A DNA stretch of 9,487 nucleotides, from the NCBI GenBank assembly GCA_020626545.1, contig JAHKZS010000192.1:1-9487 (forward strand), in the 5' to 3' direction. A program made the translations under genes and the position numbers. Below, piece by piece: positions 1 to 7,020 of the stretch. This DNA is from a bacterium. Lineage in GTDB: Bacteria; Bacillota; Clostridia; Oscillospirales; Acutalibacteraceae. Under the pieces are notes generated by a model, which was given only the letters and a program-made list of their open reading frames with translations, was not told where the DNA came from and searched no databases. The stretch's first letter is position 1. Every line of letters starts with the position of its first letter.

Positions 1-1130
1 CTTATATCTCCGGGAACTACTATCATATCAAGTCCCACCGAGCATACCGCCGTCATACATTCGAGCTTTGTAATATCGAGAGTGCCTCTCTTAGCCGCGG
101 CTATCATACCCGCGTCCTCGCTGACGGGGATAAACGCTCCCGAAAGTCCGCCTACGTGCGACGAAGCCATAACTCCGCCCTTTTTAACAGCGTCGTTCAA
201 AAGCGCCAAAGCCGCCGTAGTTCCGTGGCATCCACAGCTTTCAAGCCCCATCTCCTCGAGTATATAAGCTACACTGTCGCCGACCGCCGGAGTCGGGGCG
301 AGGGAGAGGTCTACTATTCCGAACGGAACACAAAGTCTTTTTGAGGCTTCTTTAGCCACAAGCTGTCCCATTCTCGTTATTTTAAAAGCGGTCTTTTTAA
401 TCATATCCGCTATTTCGTCAATACTTTTACCGTGACCGTCTTTAGCGAGAGCCGCTCTGACAACTCCGGGTCCCGAAACGCCGACGTTAATTACGCAGTC
501 AGCCTCGCCCGCGCCGTGAAATGCGCCCGCCATAAACGGATTATCCTCGGGAGCGTTACAGAATACTACCAGCTTAGCCGCGCCGATACAATCTCTGTCG
601 GCGGTTCTTTCGGCAGTTTTCTTGACGATTTTTCCCATCATTTTAACGGCGTCCATATTAAGTCCCGCTTTAGTAGAGCCGATGTTAACCGACGAGCAAA
701 CTCTCTCCGTCTCGGCTAAAGCCTCGGGAATACTGTCGATAACCGCGTAATCGCCCGCCGAAAATCCCTTGTGAACCAGCGCCGAGTATCCGCCGATGAA
801 GTTAACCCCGAGAGTATGAGCCGCTTTATCTAAAGCTTTAGCGAATTTTACTACATTTTTACTCTGGCACGGAGCGGCAATCATTCCGATAGGACTTACC
901 GAAATGCGCTTGTTTATAATCGGAATACCGTATTGCTTTTCAATATCTTCGCCTGTTTTAACGAGGTCTTGAGCGTATCTGCAAACTTTATCGTAAACTT
1001 TAGAGCTCGCCTTATCTATATCCTCGTCCATACAGTCGAGAAGCGAAATACCCATAGTAATAGTTCTTACGTCAAGGTTTTCGTTGTCGATCATATTTAT
1101 AGTTTCAAGAATATCTTTTGTTTCTAACAT
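1..1130 (-). CDS. PFL family protein, UPF0210 (DUF711), 3' end cut by window
   Basis: About 376 codons are visible; the family is usually about 450 residues, so the C-terminus lies beyond the left edge. The reading frame on the minus strand is open throughout and starts [20 protein letters not shown]. Family-typical stretches include [10 protein letters not shown] near residue 25, [12 protein letters not shown] near 90, a [12 protein letters not shown] segment near 120, [19 protein letters not shown] near 200 and a glycine-rich [15 protein letters not shown] segment near 320. The fold is related to pyruvate formate-lyase, but no enzymatic activity is established for the family and I assign none. 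The start is ATG at 1130, with GGAGG at 1140-1144 (minus strand) nine bases upstream. It lies 27 bases downstream of the ACT-domain gene, the usual order of this conserved pair, and the two are probably co-transcribed. Identification is from recalled family sequence, not a search. Confidence 0.9.
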   Translation of the reverse strand, partial: MLETKDILETINMIDNENLDVRTITMGISLLDCMDEDIDKASSKVYDKVCRYAQDLVKTGEDIEKQYGIPIINKRISVSPIGMIAAPCQSKNVVKFAKALDKAAHTLGVNFIGGYSALVHKGFSAGDYAVIDSIPEALAETERVCSSVNIGSTKAGLNMDAVKMMGKIVKKTAERTADRDCIGAAKLVVFCNAPEDNPFMAGAFHGAGEADCVINVGVSGPGVVRAALAKDGHGKSIDEIADMIKKTAFKITRMGQLVAKEASKRLCVPFGIVDLSLAPTPAVGDSVAYILEEMGLESCGCHGTTAALALLNDAVKKGGVMASSHVGGLSGAFIPVSEDAGMIAAAKRGTLDITKLECMTAVCSVGLDMIVVPGDI

Positions 1131-1157
1131 AGTAACTTTCCTCCGCCTTTTAGAGTT

Positions 1158-1424
1158 TTATATCTTATGCATACTGTTAAAGATATCCTCGTGCATTACA
1201 TGAATCTTGGTACAGGTTTCTTCGCCGACTTTTTCGAGCTTGTTTCTCAGAGAGTCTATTCCCAAACTCTTATCAATCTCAACCATCATCGTCATAGCGA
1301 ACATATCCTGAAGCACGCTTTGGGTTACTTCAATGATATTAACGTCAGCGTCAGCGCAGGCTGTGGATACCTTAGCTAAGATACCAACGTTATCTTTTCC
1401 GACTACAGTGATTATTGCTTTCAT
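1158..1424 (-). CDS. ACT domain-containing protein, UPF0237 family
   Basis: An 88-residue protein that is essentially one ACT domain, beginning MKAIITVVGKDNVGILAKVS. The pattern of a beta strand, then GKDNVGI(L) and a helix, followed by VNIIEVTQSVL and MTMMVEID strands, is the ACT signature. ACT domains normally bind small ligands such as amino acids and often act as dimers. The ligand here cannot be read from the sequence, and there is no attached catalytic domain. The start ATG at 1424 has a perfect GGAGG at 1432-1436 with seven bases between. It is the first gene of a two-gene unit with the UPF0210 protein downstream, an arrangement known widely in Firmicutes and some archaea. A sensor or partner role for the UPF0210 protein is inference from this linkage. 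Confidence 0.92.
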   Translation of the reverse strand: MKAIITVVGKDNVGILAKVSTACADADVNIIEVTQSVLQDMFAMTMMVEIDKSLGIDSLRNKLEKVGEETCTKIHVMHEDIFNSMHKI

Positions 1425-1517
1425 TTACGTACCTCCGATTTGTATTTTTATTATGAATAAAGTATTTTTAATTTGCATATGTATTGGAATTGTGATATAT
1501 TAACTTTGGTGATATTT
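1425..1517. promoter_or_regulatory. Divergent intergenic region between ACT gene and PHP phosphatase gene
   Basis: This AT-rich gap must hold the control of two divergent units, but no strong promoter is visible. On the plus strand TTGCAT (1473-1478) and TATATT (1496-1501) are 17 bases apart, but transcription would start at about 1508, almost on the ribosome binding site. A weaker pair, TTGTAT (1440-1445) and TATTTT (1463-1468), would leave a normal leader. On the minus strand only poor -10 matches occur. GGTGAT at 1508-1513 is the likely ribosome binding site for the plus-strand gene. Confidence 0.35.
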
Positions 1518-2345
1518 ATGAAAATAATTTGCGATACACACGTTCATTCCAATAATTCTTTCGACGGCGAAAGTTCTGTTTTAGAGATATGCAACGCCGC
1601 CTGTGAAAAGGGTTTAAACACGGTTATTATAACCGACCATATGGAAGCTCCCGATATAAAGCTCGGGGATAAAAGCCCCTACGGAAATATGAGGAAATCC
1701 ATCTCAAAATCAGTATCAGATGTAGAATCGCTTGCTCCCGAATTTAAGGATAAGCTAAAGCTTCTTAAAGGAATGGAGCTCGGCGAGCCGATGCATGTTC
1801 CGAAACTTACCAAAAAGGCGCTCGATATAGCTGATTTCGATTTTATCCTCGCGTCCGTCCATAACCTCAAGGATATGGAGGATTTTTACTACCTCGAGTA
1901 CAACGAAAAAAACGTGTATCCTTTACTCGATAAATATTTCGATGAAATACTCGATACCGCTCAAAACGCCGATTTCGACAGCCTGGCTCATCTGACTTAT
2001 CCTCTGCGTTATATTTATGAGAGAACCGATATTAAACCTGATATGGACAGATACAGCGAAGTTATAGACGAGATTTTCAATACTCTTATAAAGAGAAATA
2101 AAGCTCTCGAGATTAATACCTCCGGATTGTTTAAGGAAATTAACTCAACTCTGCCGGGAATCAATATGGTAAAGCGTTTTAAAGAACTCGGCGGTAAGTA
2201 TATTACCGTAGGAAGCGACGCCCATAATTTTAAAAATCTTGCCCAGGGAATAGAGCAGGGAATAGAGCTCGCTAAAACCTGCGGTTTTGAGTATTATACC
2301 GTATTCGAAAAGCGTGAACCTAAGTTTATCGAGATATGGTATTAA
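1518..2345 (+). CDS. PHP-family phosphatase, likely histidinol-phosphatase (HisK type)
   Basis: A 275-residue PHP-domain metallohydrolase. The metal ligands expected of the family are all visible: D6-T-H8-V-H10-S at the start, D40-H41 in IITDHME, E87 in GMELGE, H115 in ASVHN, H158 in LAHLTYP and D234-A-H236 in VGSDAH. Length and motif spacing match HisK-type histidinol-phosphatases, which remove phosphate from L-histidinol phosphate in the penultimate step of histidine synthesis. No other his gene is present, so a related phosphoester substrate remains possible. The open frame extends upstream to a TTG at 1473, but ATG 1518 is preferred: it gives MKIICDTHVHS, the normal PHP N-terminus, and has GGTGAT at 1508-1513 upstream, matching the 3' end of 16S rRNA. 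The gene stands alone on its strand and ends before a strong hairpin. Confidence 0.8.
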   Translation: MKIICDTHVHSNNSFDGESSVLEICNAACEKGLNTVIITDHMEAPDIKLGDKSPYGNMRKSISKSVSDVESLAPEFKDKLKLLKGMELGEPMHVPKLTKKALDIADFDFILASVHNLKDMEDFYYLEYNEKNVYPLLDKYFDEILDTAQNADFDSLAHLTYPLRYIYERTDIKPDMDRYSEVIDEIFNTLIKRNKALEINTSGLFKEINSTLPGINMVKRFKELGGKYITVGSDAHNFKNLAQGIEQGIELAKTCGFEYYTVFEKREPKFIEIWY

Positions 2346-2365
2346 ATTAAATTATAAAAATATTT

Positions 2366-2396
2366 AAGGCAATGAAGCGGAAAGCTTCATTGCCTT
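2366..2396. terminator. Bidirectional intrinsic terminator between PHP gene and galU
   Basis: A perfect 13-bp stem (AAGGCAATGAAGC with its complement) and a five-base GGAAA loop. On the plus strand it is followed by TTTCGTTT-like sequence. On the minus strand it is followed by AAATATTTTTATAATT, a better U-tract. It sits between convergent genes and can serve both; the minus direction (galU operon) looks stronger. Confidence 0.85.
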
Positions 2397-2483
2397 TCGT
2401 TTAACACTGGAATTATAGCATTTATTATTCGTTTTTTCAAGCCTTGAACACTAAGTTTTTCAATTTAGTCAATGTTTTTAAAA

Positions 2484-3359
2484 TTATAATGTTTCGGCTA
2501 AAGTTTTTATGTATTCTTTAAGCTGTTCTTTAGTTTCGGGATGCTTTAGTCCTACGTCGATATTAGCCTTAAGAACGCCGAATTTATTACCCATATCGAA
2601 ACGGTTTCCGTCCATCTCAACCGCTGTCATACCCTTTGTTACGGCGATTTCTCTCATAGCGTCGGTAAGCTGGATTTCGTTACCCGCGCCGGGCTTAGTT
2701 CTTTCCAAAATTTCGAAGATGCTCGGTGGAAGAACTACACGGTCTGTAATTGAATACAGTGAAAGAACTTCTTCCTTTGTCTGAGGCTTTTCAACCATAT
2801 CGGTACACTTGAATACGTTGTCGTGAAGATTCTCTACTTTGAGCGAGCCGTACTTGTGAATTTCACTCTCGGGAACTTTTTTTACTCCGAGTACGCCCTC
2901 GCCGTATTCACCATAAGCGTCGATAAGTTGTTTAATCGCGGGAGTTCCGTCGCAGTCAATTACTCCGTCACCGAAAAGTACGGCGAAAGGCTCGTCTCCG
3001 ACAAATGCCTTGGCTTTAAGTACAGCGTGTCCTAAACCTTTCATCTCTTTTTGGCGGATAAAAGTAATGTCCGCGAGGTTAGCTATATCGTGAACCTGCT
3101 TTAAAAAGTCGTCCTTACCGCTCTTTTTAAGGTTAGCCTCAAGCTCGGGAGAGTAGTCAAAATGATCCTCAATAACACCTTTACCGCGGTTAGTGATAAT
3201 CATAATATCTGTAATTCCCGAAGCGACAGCCTCCTCGACTATATACTGAATAGTCGGCTTGTCTACAATCGGAAACATTTCCTTAGGCATACTTTTTGTA
3301 GCGGGTAGAACTCGTGTGCCGAATCCCGCCGCGGGTATAATCGCTTTCTTTATCCTCAT
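2484..3359 (-). CDS. galU: UTP--glucose-1-phosphate uridylyltransferase
   Basis: A 291-residue enzyme of normal family length that makes UDP-glucose from UTP and glucose-1-phosphate in the cytoplasm, supplying cell-envelope polysaccharide and galactose metabolism. The nucleotide-binding signature IIPAAGFGTRVLPATK runs from residue 7 to 22 and is followed by SMPKEMFPIVDKP. Other family marks are GLGHAVLKAK near 108, VLFGDG with D131 near 127, VEKPQ near 190, AGNEIQLTDAM near 235 and the DMGNKFGVLKAN segment near the C-terminus. The start ATG at 3359 has AGGAGGG (3367-3373, minus strand) seven bases upstream. That site lies inside the last codons of the preceding gene, whose stop is separated from this start by one base, so translation is probably coupled. 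Transcription should come from the promoter at 4385-4413 through the upstream membrane-protein gene. Confidence 0.96.
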   Translation of the reverse strand: MRIKKAIIPAAGFGTRVLPATKSMPKEMFPIVDKPTIQYIVEEAVASGITDIMIITNRGKGVIEDHFDYSPELEANLKKSGKDDFLKQVHDIANLADITFIRQKEMKGLGHAVLKAKAFVGDEPFAVLFGDGVIDCDGTPAIKQLIDAYGEYGEGVLGVKKVPESEIHKYGSLKVENLHDNVFKCTDMVEKPQTKEEVLSLYSITDRVVLPPSIFEILERTKPGAGNEIQLTDAMREIAVTKGMTAVEMDGNRFDMGNKFGVLKANIDVGLKHPETKEQLKEYIKTLAETL

Positions 3360-3360
3360 T

Positions 3361-4356
3361 CTAAATCCCTCCTGTTAAAAAATATGGTACGAATTCTATT
3401 GTTAAATACACGAGAAACAGACTGAGCGCGATAGCGGTGTTAACTCCGCCTTTAGCTCTGAGTTCTTTATCTGTATCTTTACCTTCTTTTTTGATTTCCG
3501 ATATTTTAGTTTTACAGTGTTTAAAATACCATCTGTTAGAAAAAATACCGATTATTATTCTGAGCGCGAACTGAGCGATAGAGGAAAAATACATCAATCC
3601 CAAAAGGAATATACTTATATTGTCGAGCGAAGAAATACTCTGCATAAGCTCGTTTACCGCCTGAGTAGAGCTTGCCGCGGTAGTTACGGAAGTGTAGTAG
3701 TTATTCATAAGCTCAATCATTTTCTGACCGGCGGGTGTGCAGTAGTGAATATAAAGCTCCGACGTCCATAATAAAAGCATAATCGCCGTGATAATACCGC
3801 CTATCTTATACATCTTTCTGTAAAGCAGATAACCTCCGCTGAACAGAAACGCCACAAAGCAGAATCTTCCCTTATTAAAATTCTTGATATTATTAAATAC
3901 TCTTATAAAATAAGGTGTGTTATTCTGTACGAACTTGGAAACCTCTCCCGCGGTAACGCCTTCGCCCATGTTTTCTTCGGGATTAACTCCCGCCATCGGG
4001 TCCATAAATCCGGGAAATGTCGTGTTGGTATTTGTATTTTGGTATGTGTTTTGATAAGTGTTGTTGTTTTGAGCGGATAGAGGATAACCGCATTTTCCGC
4101 AGTAGAACATTCCTTTTTGATTTTCAGCCTTACATCTCGGACAGATTACTGTATCAGCTTCCTTGCCGTCAGAATCCGTGTTACTATCTTCGCCGAAGCT
4201 AAAGCCGTCATTATGCTTGTTCTCGTAGAAACAACGATTCTCTTTTTCATAGCATTCTCTGTGGTGGGGAGTACCGCATTCGGGACAAACAACTACATCG
4301 TCGCCGTCTTTAAATTCAATATCGCAGACGGGACATTTAATTTTTGTAAAATCCAT
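3361..4356 (-). CDS. Membrane protein with N-terminal RING-like finger and zinc ribbon
   Basis: A 331-residue protein of unknown function. Residues 8-42 hold a RING-like cysteine/histidine set: C8, C11, C24, C27, H31/H32, C35, C42, similar to prokaryotic RING finger families. Residues 72-89 form a second treble-clef or zinc-ribbon site (C72, C75, C86, C89; CPRC and CGKC). A polar Asn/Thr/Tyr-rich linker (about 96-114) follows. The C-terminal part has about four hydrophobic segments near 164-182, 183-203, 247-272 and 305-327, and a KGRFCFVAFLFSGGYLLYRK-like region as in DUF2628-type proteins. The zinc modules would face the cytoplasm if the N-terminus is inside. AGGAGA lies just before ATG 4356. 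The gene is first in a two-gene operon with galU. A role in cell-envelope assembly is a guess from that linkage only; there is no sign of a ubiquitin-like partner. Confidence 0.85.
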   Translation of the reverse strand: MDFTKIKCPVCDIEFKDGDDVVVCPECGTPHHRECYEKENRCFYENKHNDGFSFGEDSNTDSDGKEADTVICPRCKAENQKGMFYCGKCGYPLSAQNNNTYQNTYQNTNTNTTFPGFMDPMAGVNPEENMGEGVTAGEVSKFVQNNTPYFIRVFNNIKNFNKGRFCFVAFLFSGGYLLYRKMYKIGGIITAIMLLLWTSELYIHYCTPAGQKMIELMNNYYTSVTTAASSTQAVNELMQSISSLDNISIFLLGLMYFSSIAQFALRIIIGIFSNRWYFKHCKTKISEIKKEGKDTDKELRAKGGVNTAIALSLFLVYLTIEFVPYFLTGGI

Positions 4357-4384
4357 AAAATCTCCTAATTTATATATTTATTAA

Positions 4385-4413
4385 ATAATACCATTAATCG
4401 CGGAAAAAATCAA
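4385..4413 (-). promoter_or_regulatory. Sigma-A-type promoter for the RING/zinc-ribbon-galU operon
   Basis: On the minus strand TTGATT (4408-4413) is followed after exactly 17 bases by TATTAT (4385-4390), preceded by TGG, which makes an extended -10. The start of transcription would fall near 4378, giving a leader of about 22 bases before ATG 4356. Confidence 0.7.
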
Positions 4414-4426
4414 ATAGAAAAAAGCA

Positions 4427-4455
4427 TTTACAATCCCGCTGTTATTTGTTATAAT
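4427..4455 (+). promoter_or_regulatory. Strong sigma-A-type promoter for prfB
   Basis: TTTACA (4427-4432) and a perfect TATAAT (4450-4455) are 17 bases apart, and TGT directly before the -10 makes it an extended -10 as well. Transcription would begin near 4462, leaving about 30 bases before the ATG at 4492. Its -35 lies only 13 bases from the -35 of the divergent promoter, so two polymerases could hinder each other. Confidence 0.85.
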
Positions 4456-4491
4456 ACACAATGGTAATTTTATGCAAAAGAGGTTATACTA

Positions 4492-5610
4492 ATGGTTCAA
4501 TTCGAGGAACTTTTACTCAGGCTGGAAGCTTCCAAACCCGATATCGATGATTTATCCGACGCGCTCGGTTTAAAATCCTTGATGTCCGAAATCGAACAGC
4601 TCGAGCTTAAGGCTACCGAACCGGGCTTTTGGGATGATGTAGAAAAGTCCCAGTCTGTACTCCAGAAAACAGGCGCCTTAAAAGGTACGGTGGAGGAATA
4701 TAATAAACTTGTCGAGCATTACGACGATGCCGCGGCTTTAATAGAACTCGCTAACGAGGAGGAGGACGAGGGACTTTACGATGAGGCGCTTTCCGAAGTC
4801 GAAGCGGTCGAATCCGAACTCGCTAAGCAGAAGCTCAAAACTCTGCTCACGGGCGAGTACGATAAGAATAACGCTGTCCTTACATTCCACGCGGGCTCAG
4901 GCGGAACAGAGGCTCAGGACTGGGCGGAAATGCTGTTCCGTATGTACACCCGCTGGGCTGAAGCTCATAACTTCAAGATTAAAACTGTCGATTATCTCGA
5001 CGGCGACGAGGCGGGACTTAAATCCGCCGTGCTTCTTATCGAGGGCGAGAACGCTTACGGCTATCTAAAGAGCGAAGCGGGAGTACACCGTTTGGTTCGA
5101 GTATCTCCGTTCGATTCCCAGGGCAGACGTCACACAAGCTTTGCCTCATTAGAAGTTATGCCCGAAATCGACGATGATATTAAGGTCGATATAAATCCCG
5201 AGGATATTAAAATGGATGTTTACCGCGCAAGCGGAGCAGGCGGACAGAAGGTAAATAAAACCTCGTCGGCAGTACGTCTTACCCATATTCCGACAGGTAT
5301 CGTAGTAGCGAGCCAGGTCGAAAGAAGCCAGTACCAGAACCGTGACGTCGCTATGAAAATGCTCGCCTCAAAGTTAATGGAGATTAAAGAGCGCGAACAT
5401 CTCGATAAAATCGAGGATATTAAAGGCGTCCAAAAGGAAATTACCTGGGGAAGCCAAATCCGCTCCTACGTCTTTATGCCGTATACTATGGTTAAAGACC
5501 ACCGCACAAACTTCGAAACAGGTAATGTGGAAAAGGTTATGGACGGCGATCTCGACGGCTTTATAAACGCTTATTTAAAGGCTTTAAGTACAGGCACACT
5601 TGAAAAATAA
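4492..5610 (+). CDS. prfB: Peptide chain release factor 2
   Basis: A 372-residue class I release factor that reads UGA and UAA stop codons and releases the finished protein from the ribosome. The RF2 codon-recognition tripeptide S205-P206-F207 (in VRVSPFDSQGRRH) separates it from RF1, which has PxT. The catalytic G250-G251-Q252 lies in YRASGAGGQKVNKTSSAVR. Residue 246 is Ala, as in most bacteria, rather than the Thr of E. coli K-12. The whole protein is in one frame from ATG 4492: the segment DALGLKSLMSEIEQLE, where many prfB genes carry an in-frame UGA and +1 shift, has no stop. GAGG at 4480-4483 is the ribosome binding site, eight bases before the ATG. The gene is monocistronic, between a strong promoter and a terminator. 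Confidence 0.97.
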   Translation: MVQFEELLLRLEASKPDIDDLSDALGLKSLMSEIEQLELKATEPGFWDDVEKSQSVLQKTGALKGTVEEYNKLVEHYDDAAALIELANEEEDEGLYDEALSEVEAVESELAKQKLKTLLTGEYDKNNAVLTFHAGSGGTEAQDWAEMLFRMYTRWAEAHNFKIKTVDYLDGDEAGLKSAVLLIEGENAYGYLKSEAGVHRLVRVSPFDSQGRRHTSFASLEVMPEIDDDIKVDINPEDIKMDVYRASGAGGQKVNKTSSAVRLTHIPTGIVVASQVERSQYQNRDVAMKMLASKLMEIKEREHLDKIEDIKGVQKEITWGSQIRSYVFMPYTMVKDHRTNFETGNVEKVMDGDLDGFINAYLKALSTGTLEK

Positions 5611-5612
5611 TT

Positions 5613-5635
5613 AACGGGCTGTTTAACAGCCCGTT
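5613..5635. terminator. Bidirectional intrinsic terminator between prfB and the FliB-like gene
   Basis: AACGGGCTG pairs perfectly with CAGCCCGTT around a TTTAA loop (9 bp). TTTCTTTAT follows on the plus strand, and AATTATTTTTC on the minus strand. It begins three bases after the prfB stop and can also end the convergent FliB-like operon. Confidence 0.88.
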
Positions 5636-5649
5636 TTCTTTATACTTTA

Positions 5650-6600
5650 TTATTCTAAAAAAGAAATTAAATTTTCTAAATTAAATCTTTCGTCATTCTC
5701 GAAAAAGAATTCCAATGTAGCGTTGTTGTCGTAGGAGTGCTCGACTTCTTTTGAGTAGTTCTGAATTATTCTAATTATATCGGGATTGTTTTCGAAAGAA
5801 GCTATAGAAGCGGTAATAATATAAGCGCAAAAAATCTTCTTAATCACATTCGTTATATTCATATCTTCGATAGCGTTTAAAAAGTATCGGTAAATATAAT
5901 AAACCGCCATCCTTGTATAAATATCATCGAAACCCTCGCTCAGCGAATTACTGTACGAGTTCTTAATAATTTCGGAATACTCCGGATTAATAAATTCAAG
6001 CCTTTCGTGAATATCGAAGATAAATTTGTAATTTTTATCAGTAGTGCTTAAACCCTCCGAGAAAAACTCAATCAAATTTTTTAACTTTTCTTTAAACGAT
6101 AATCCCTCGGTTAATAAAATCTTCTCAGCCTGTTTACGCTCTTTTAGCAACTGTTCCATATCCTCAGCGTTATAATAATCGTTATCTAATCTATAATTCT
6201 TTTCGGGAATTATAAAATCATTATTCAGTATAAGCTCAGCCGCTTTCGGACAGGCGAGAGATAACGTGTATTCCGTAAAGCTCCCGTAATCCATAGTTAT
6301 TCTCGGGAATTTTTTACATGTATCGCATAAGTGTTCCTCGCCGAGATTTATGTAAATATCGCACAGCTCGTCCTTGTTCCAGAAAGGACATCTGTCGTTT
6401 TCAAGCGTAAAAATACGGTCGCCGTCTTCGTCTGTAACGGTGACCTTTCTTATTTTCTCGCCGAAGCTTCCTTGAACGCTGTCGTAATATTTTTCGCTTT
6501 TTTCATCCACAACAACATCCCAGCCCTGACAACAGCTGTCAGGGCAAAGGTTAGCTATACATTTAAATTTTTTGTAATAATCGGGATAAAACTTCTCCAT
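5650..6600 (-). CDS. FliB-like Cys-rich protein (flagellin lysine-N-methylase family)
   Basis: A 316-residue protein whose N-terminal half carries the FliB/YkgJ-type cysteine pattern: C14 and C19 with C23-C24 in CIANLCPDSCCQGW, then C71 and C80 in RCPFWNKDELC, C92 and C95 in GEEHLCDTCKKFPR, and C117 in SLACPKAA. These residues are thought to bind a metal or an iron-sulphur cluster. The C-terminal half is helical and poorly conserved. FliB methylates flagellin lysines in Salmonella, but most clostridial members are named by similarity only and there is no flagellar gene here, so the substrate is uncertain. The frame extends upstream to 6648, but ATG 6600 is chosen: it gives MEKFYPDYYKKFKCI, typical of the family, has AAGGA at 6606-6610, and avoids overlap with the TSCPD gene 17 bases upstream, with which it is probably co-transcribed. 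Confidence 0.82.
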   Translation of the reverse strand: MEKFYPDYYKKFKCIANLCPDSCCQGWDVVVDEKSEKYYDSVQGSFGEKIRKVTVTDEDGDRIFTLENDRCPFWNKDELCDIYINLGEEHLCDTCKKFPRITMDYGSFTEYTLSLACPKAAELILNNDFIIPEKNYRLDNDYYNAEDMEQLLKERKQAEKILLTEGLSFKEKLKNLIEFFSEGLSTTDKNYKFIFDIHERLEFINPEYSEIIKNSYSNSLSEGFDDIYTRMAVYYIYRYFLNAIEDMNITNVIKKIFCAYIITASIASFENNPDIIRIIQNYSKEVEHSYDNNATLEFFFENDERFNLENLISFLE

Positions 6601-6617
6601 AATATTCCTTAAAAGAA

Positions 6618-6869
6618 TTATTCTTTCTCTAAAGCTTCCTCTATACAAATCGCGAGCTGATCGGGGCAGGAAGTACCTCTGCCGTTGCAGTCGATACCCT
6701 TTAGCTTCTTTACGGCGTCCTCGGCTCTCATACCCTTAACAAGCGCGGCTACGCCTGTTGTGTTGCCGTTGCAACCGCCTAAAAAACTGCAATCCTTAAT
6801 AATTCCGTCCTCAATATCGACGGAAATTCTTCTCGAGCATACTCCGAAAGGAGTGTAAGTATGTGTCAA
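6618..6869 (-). CDS. TSCPD domain-containing protein, TIGR03905-type, TTG start
   Basis: An 83-residue protein that consists of one TSCPD domain, beginning MTHTYTPFGVCSRRISVDIE. The hallmark T66-S67-C68-P69-D70 is near the C-terminus, with other cysteines at 11, 27, 33 and 61, and the internal FLGGCNGNTTGVAALVKGM segment typical of the stand-alone family. The same domain is found at the C-terminus of some B12-dependent ribonucleotide reductases, but the role of the free-standing form is unknown. The start is TTG at 6869: the frame has a stop four codons upstream, no ATG is available before residue 47, and GGTGAGG lies four bases ahead. It is first in a two-gene unit with the FliB-like gene under the promoter at 6901-6929. 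Confidence 0.9.
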   Translation of the reverse strand: MTHTYTPFGVCSRRISVDIEDGIIKDCSFLGGCNGNTTGVAALVKGMRAEDAVKKLKGIDCNGRGTSCPDQLAICIEEALEKE

Positions 6870-6873
6870 AATG

Positions 6874-6880
6874 CCTCACC
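6874..6880 (-). promoter_or_regulatory. Ribosome binding site that fixes the TTG start of the TSCPD gene
   Basis: GGTGAGG on the minus strand, four bases before TTG 6869. The TGA within it is in frame with the gene, so translation cannot begin further upstream. Confidence 0.75.
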
Positions 6881-6900
6881 CTTAAATAAAGTTTTATAAT

Positions 6901-6929
6901 ATTATATGACTGAGTTAAATTTTAGTCAA
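6901..6929 (-). promoter_or_regulatory. Near-consensus promoter for the TSCPD-FliB-like operon
   Basis: On the minus strand TTGACT (6924-6929) and a perfect TATAAT (6901-6906) are separated by 17 bases. Transcription would start near 6894, about 25 bases before the TTG start codon. TGACT and AGTCA (6907-6911 and 6924-6928) form a short inverted repeat over the spacer and -35; it is too short to call an operator. Confidence 0.85.
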
Positions 6930-6970
6930 GAAAATATTTTTTAAATTTTGTAGCGTAAGATGAAGTTTTA

Positions 6971-6979
6971 TGGTATACT
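6971..6979 (+). promoter_or_regulatory. Extended -10 promoter for dnaD-like/dnaI-like operon
   Basis: TGG followed directly by TATACT (6974-6979) makes an extended -10 element; no good -35 lies at 16-18 bases, as is common for such promoters. Transcription would begin near 6986, leaving about 35 bases before ATG 7021. Confidence 0.6.
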
Positions 6980-7020
6980 GTAAGATATTAATTAGATATT
7001 ATTATAAAAAGGATGTAACT

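Noticed and set aside
82..1127. Plus-strand open frames opposite the UPF0210 gene
   Set aside because: They are shadows of a well-recognised minus-strand gene and lack ribosome binding sites or recognisable domains.
1473..1517. Upstream extension of the PHP phosphatase frame to TTG 1473
   Set aside because: No ribosome binding site for the TTG, and the extra 15 residues precede the normal PHP N-terminus, while ATG 1518 has GGTGAT ahead.
6601..6648. Upstream start for the FliB-like gene at 6648
   Set aside because: It would overlap the TSCPD gene and adds residues not typical of the family; ATG 6600 has a good AAGGA.
6907..6928. Operator palindrome TGACT...AGTCA over the TSCPD promoter
   Set aside because: Only five bases pair and the inner sequence is not symmetrical; the right half mostly reflects the -35 box itself.
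6970..7020. Upstream start for the DnaD-like gene at 6970
   Set aside because: This ATG overlaps the extended -10 element, and the codons ahead of 7021 look like leader sequence with a ribosome binding site inside.
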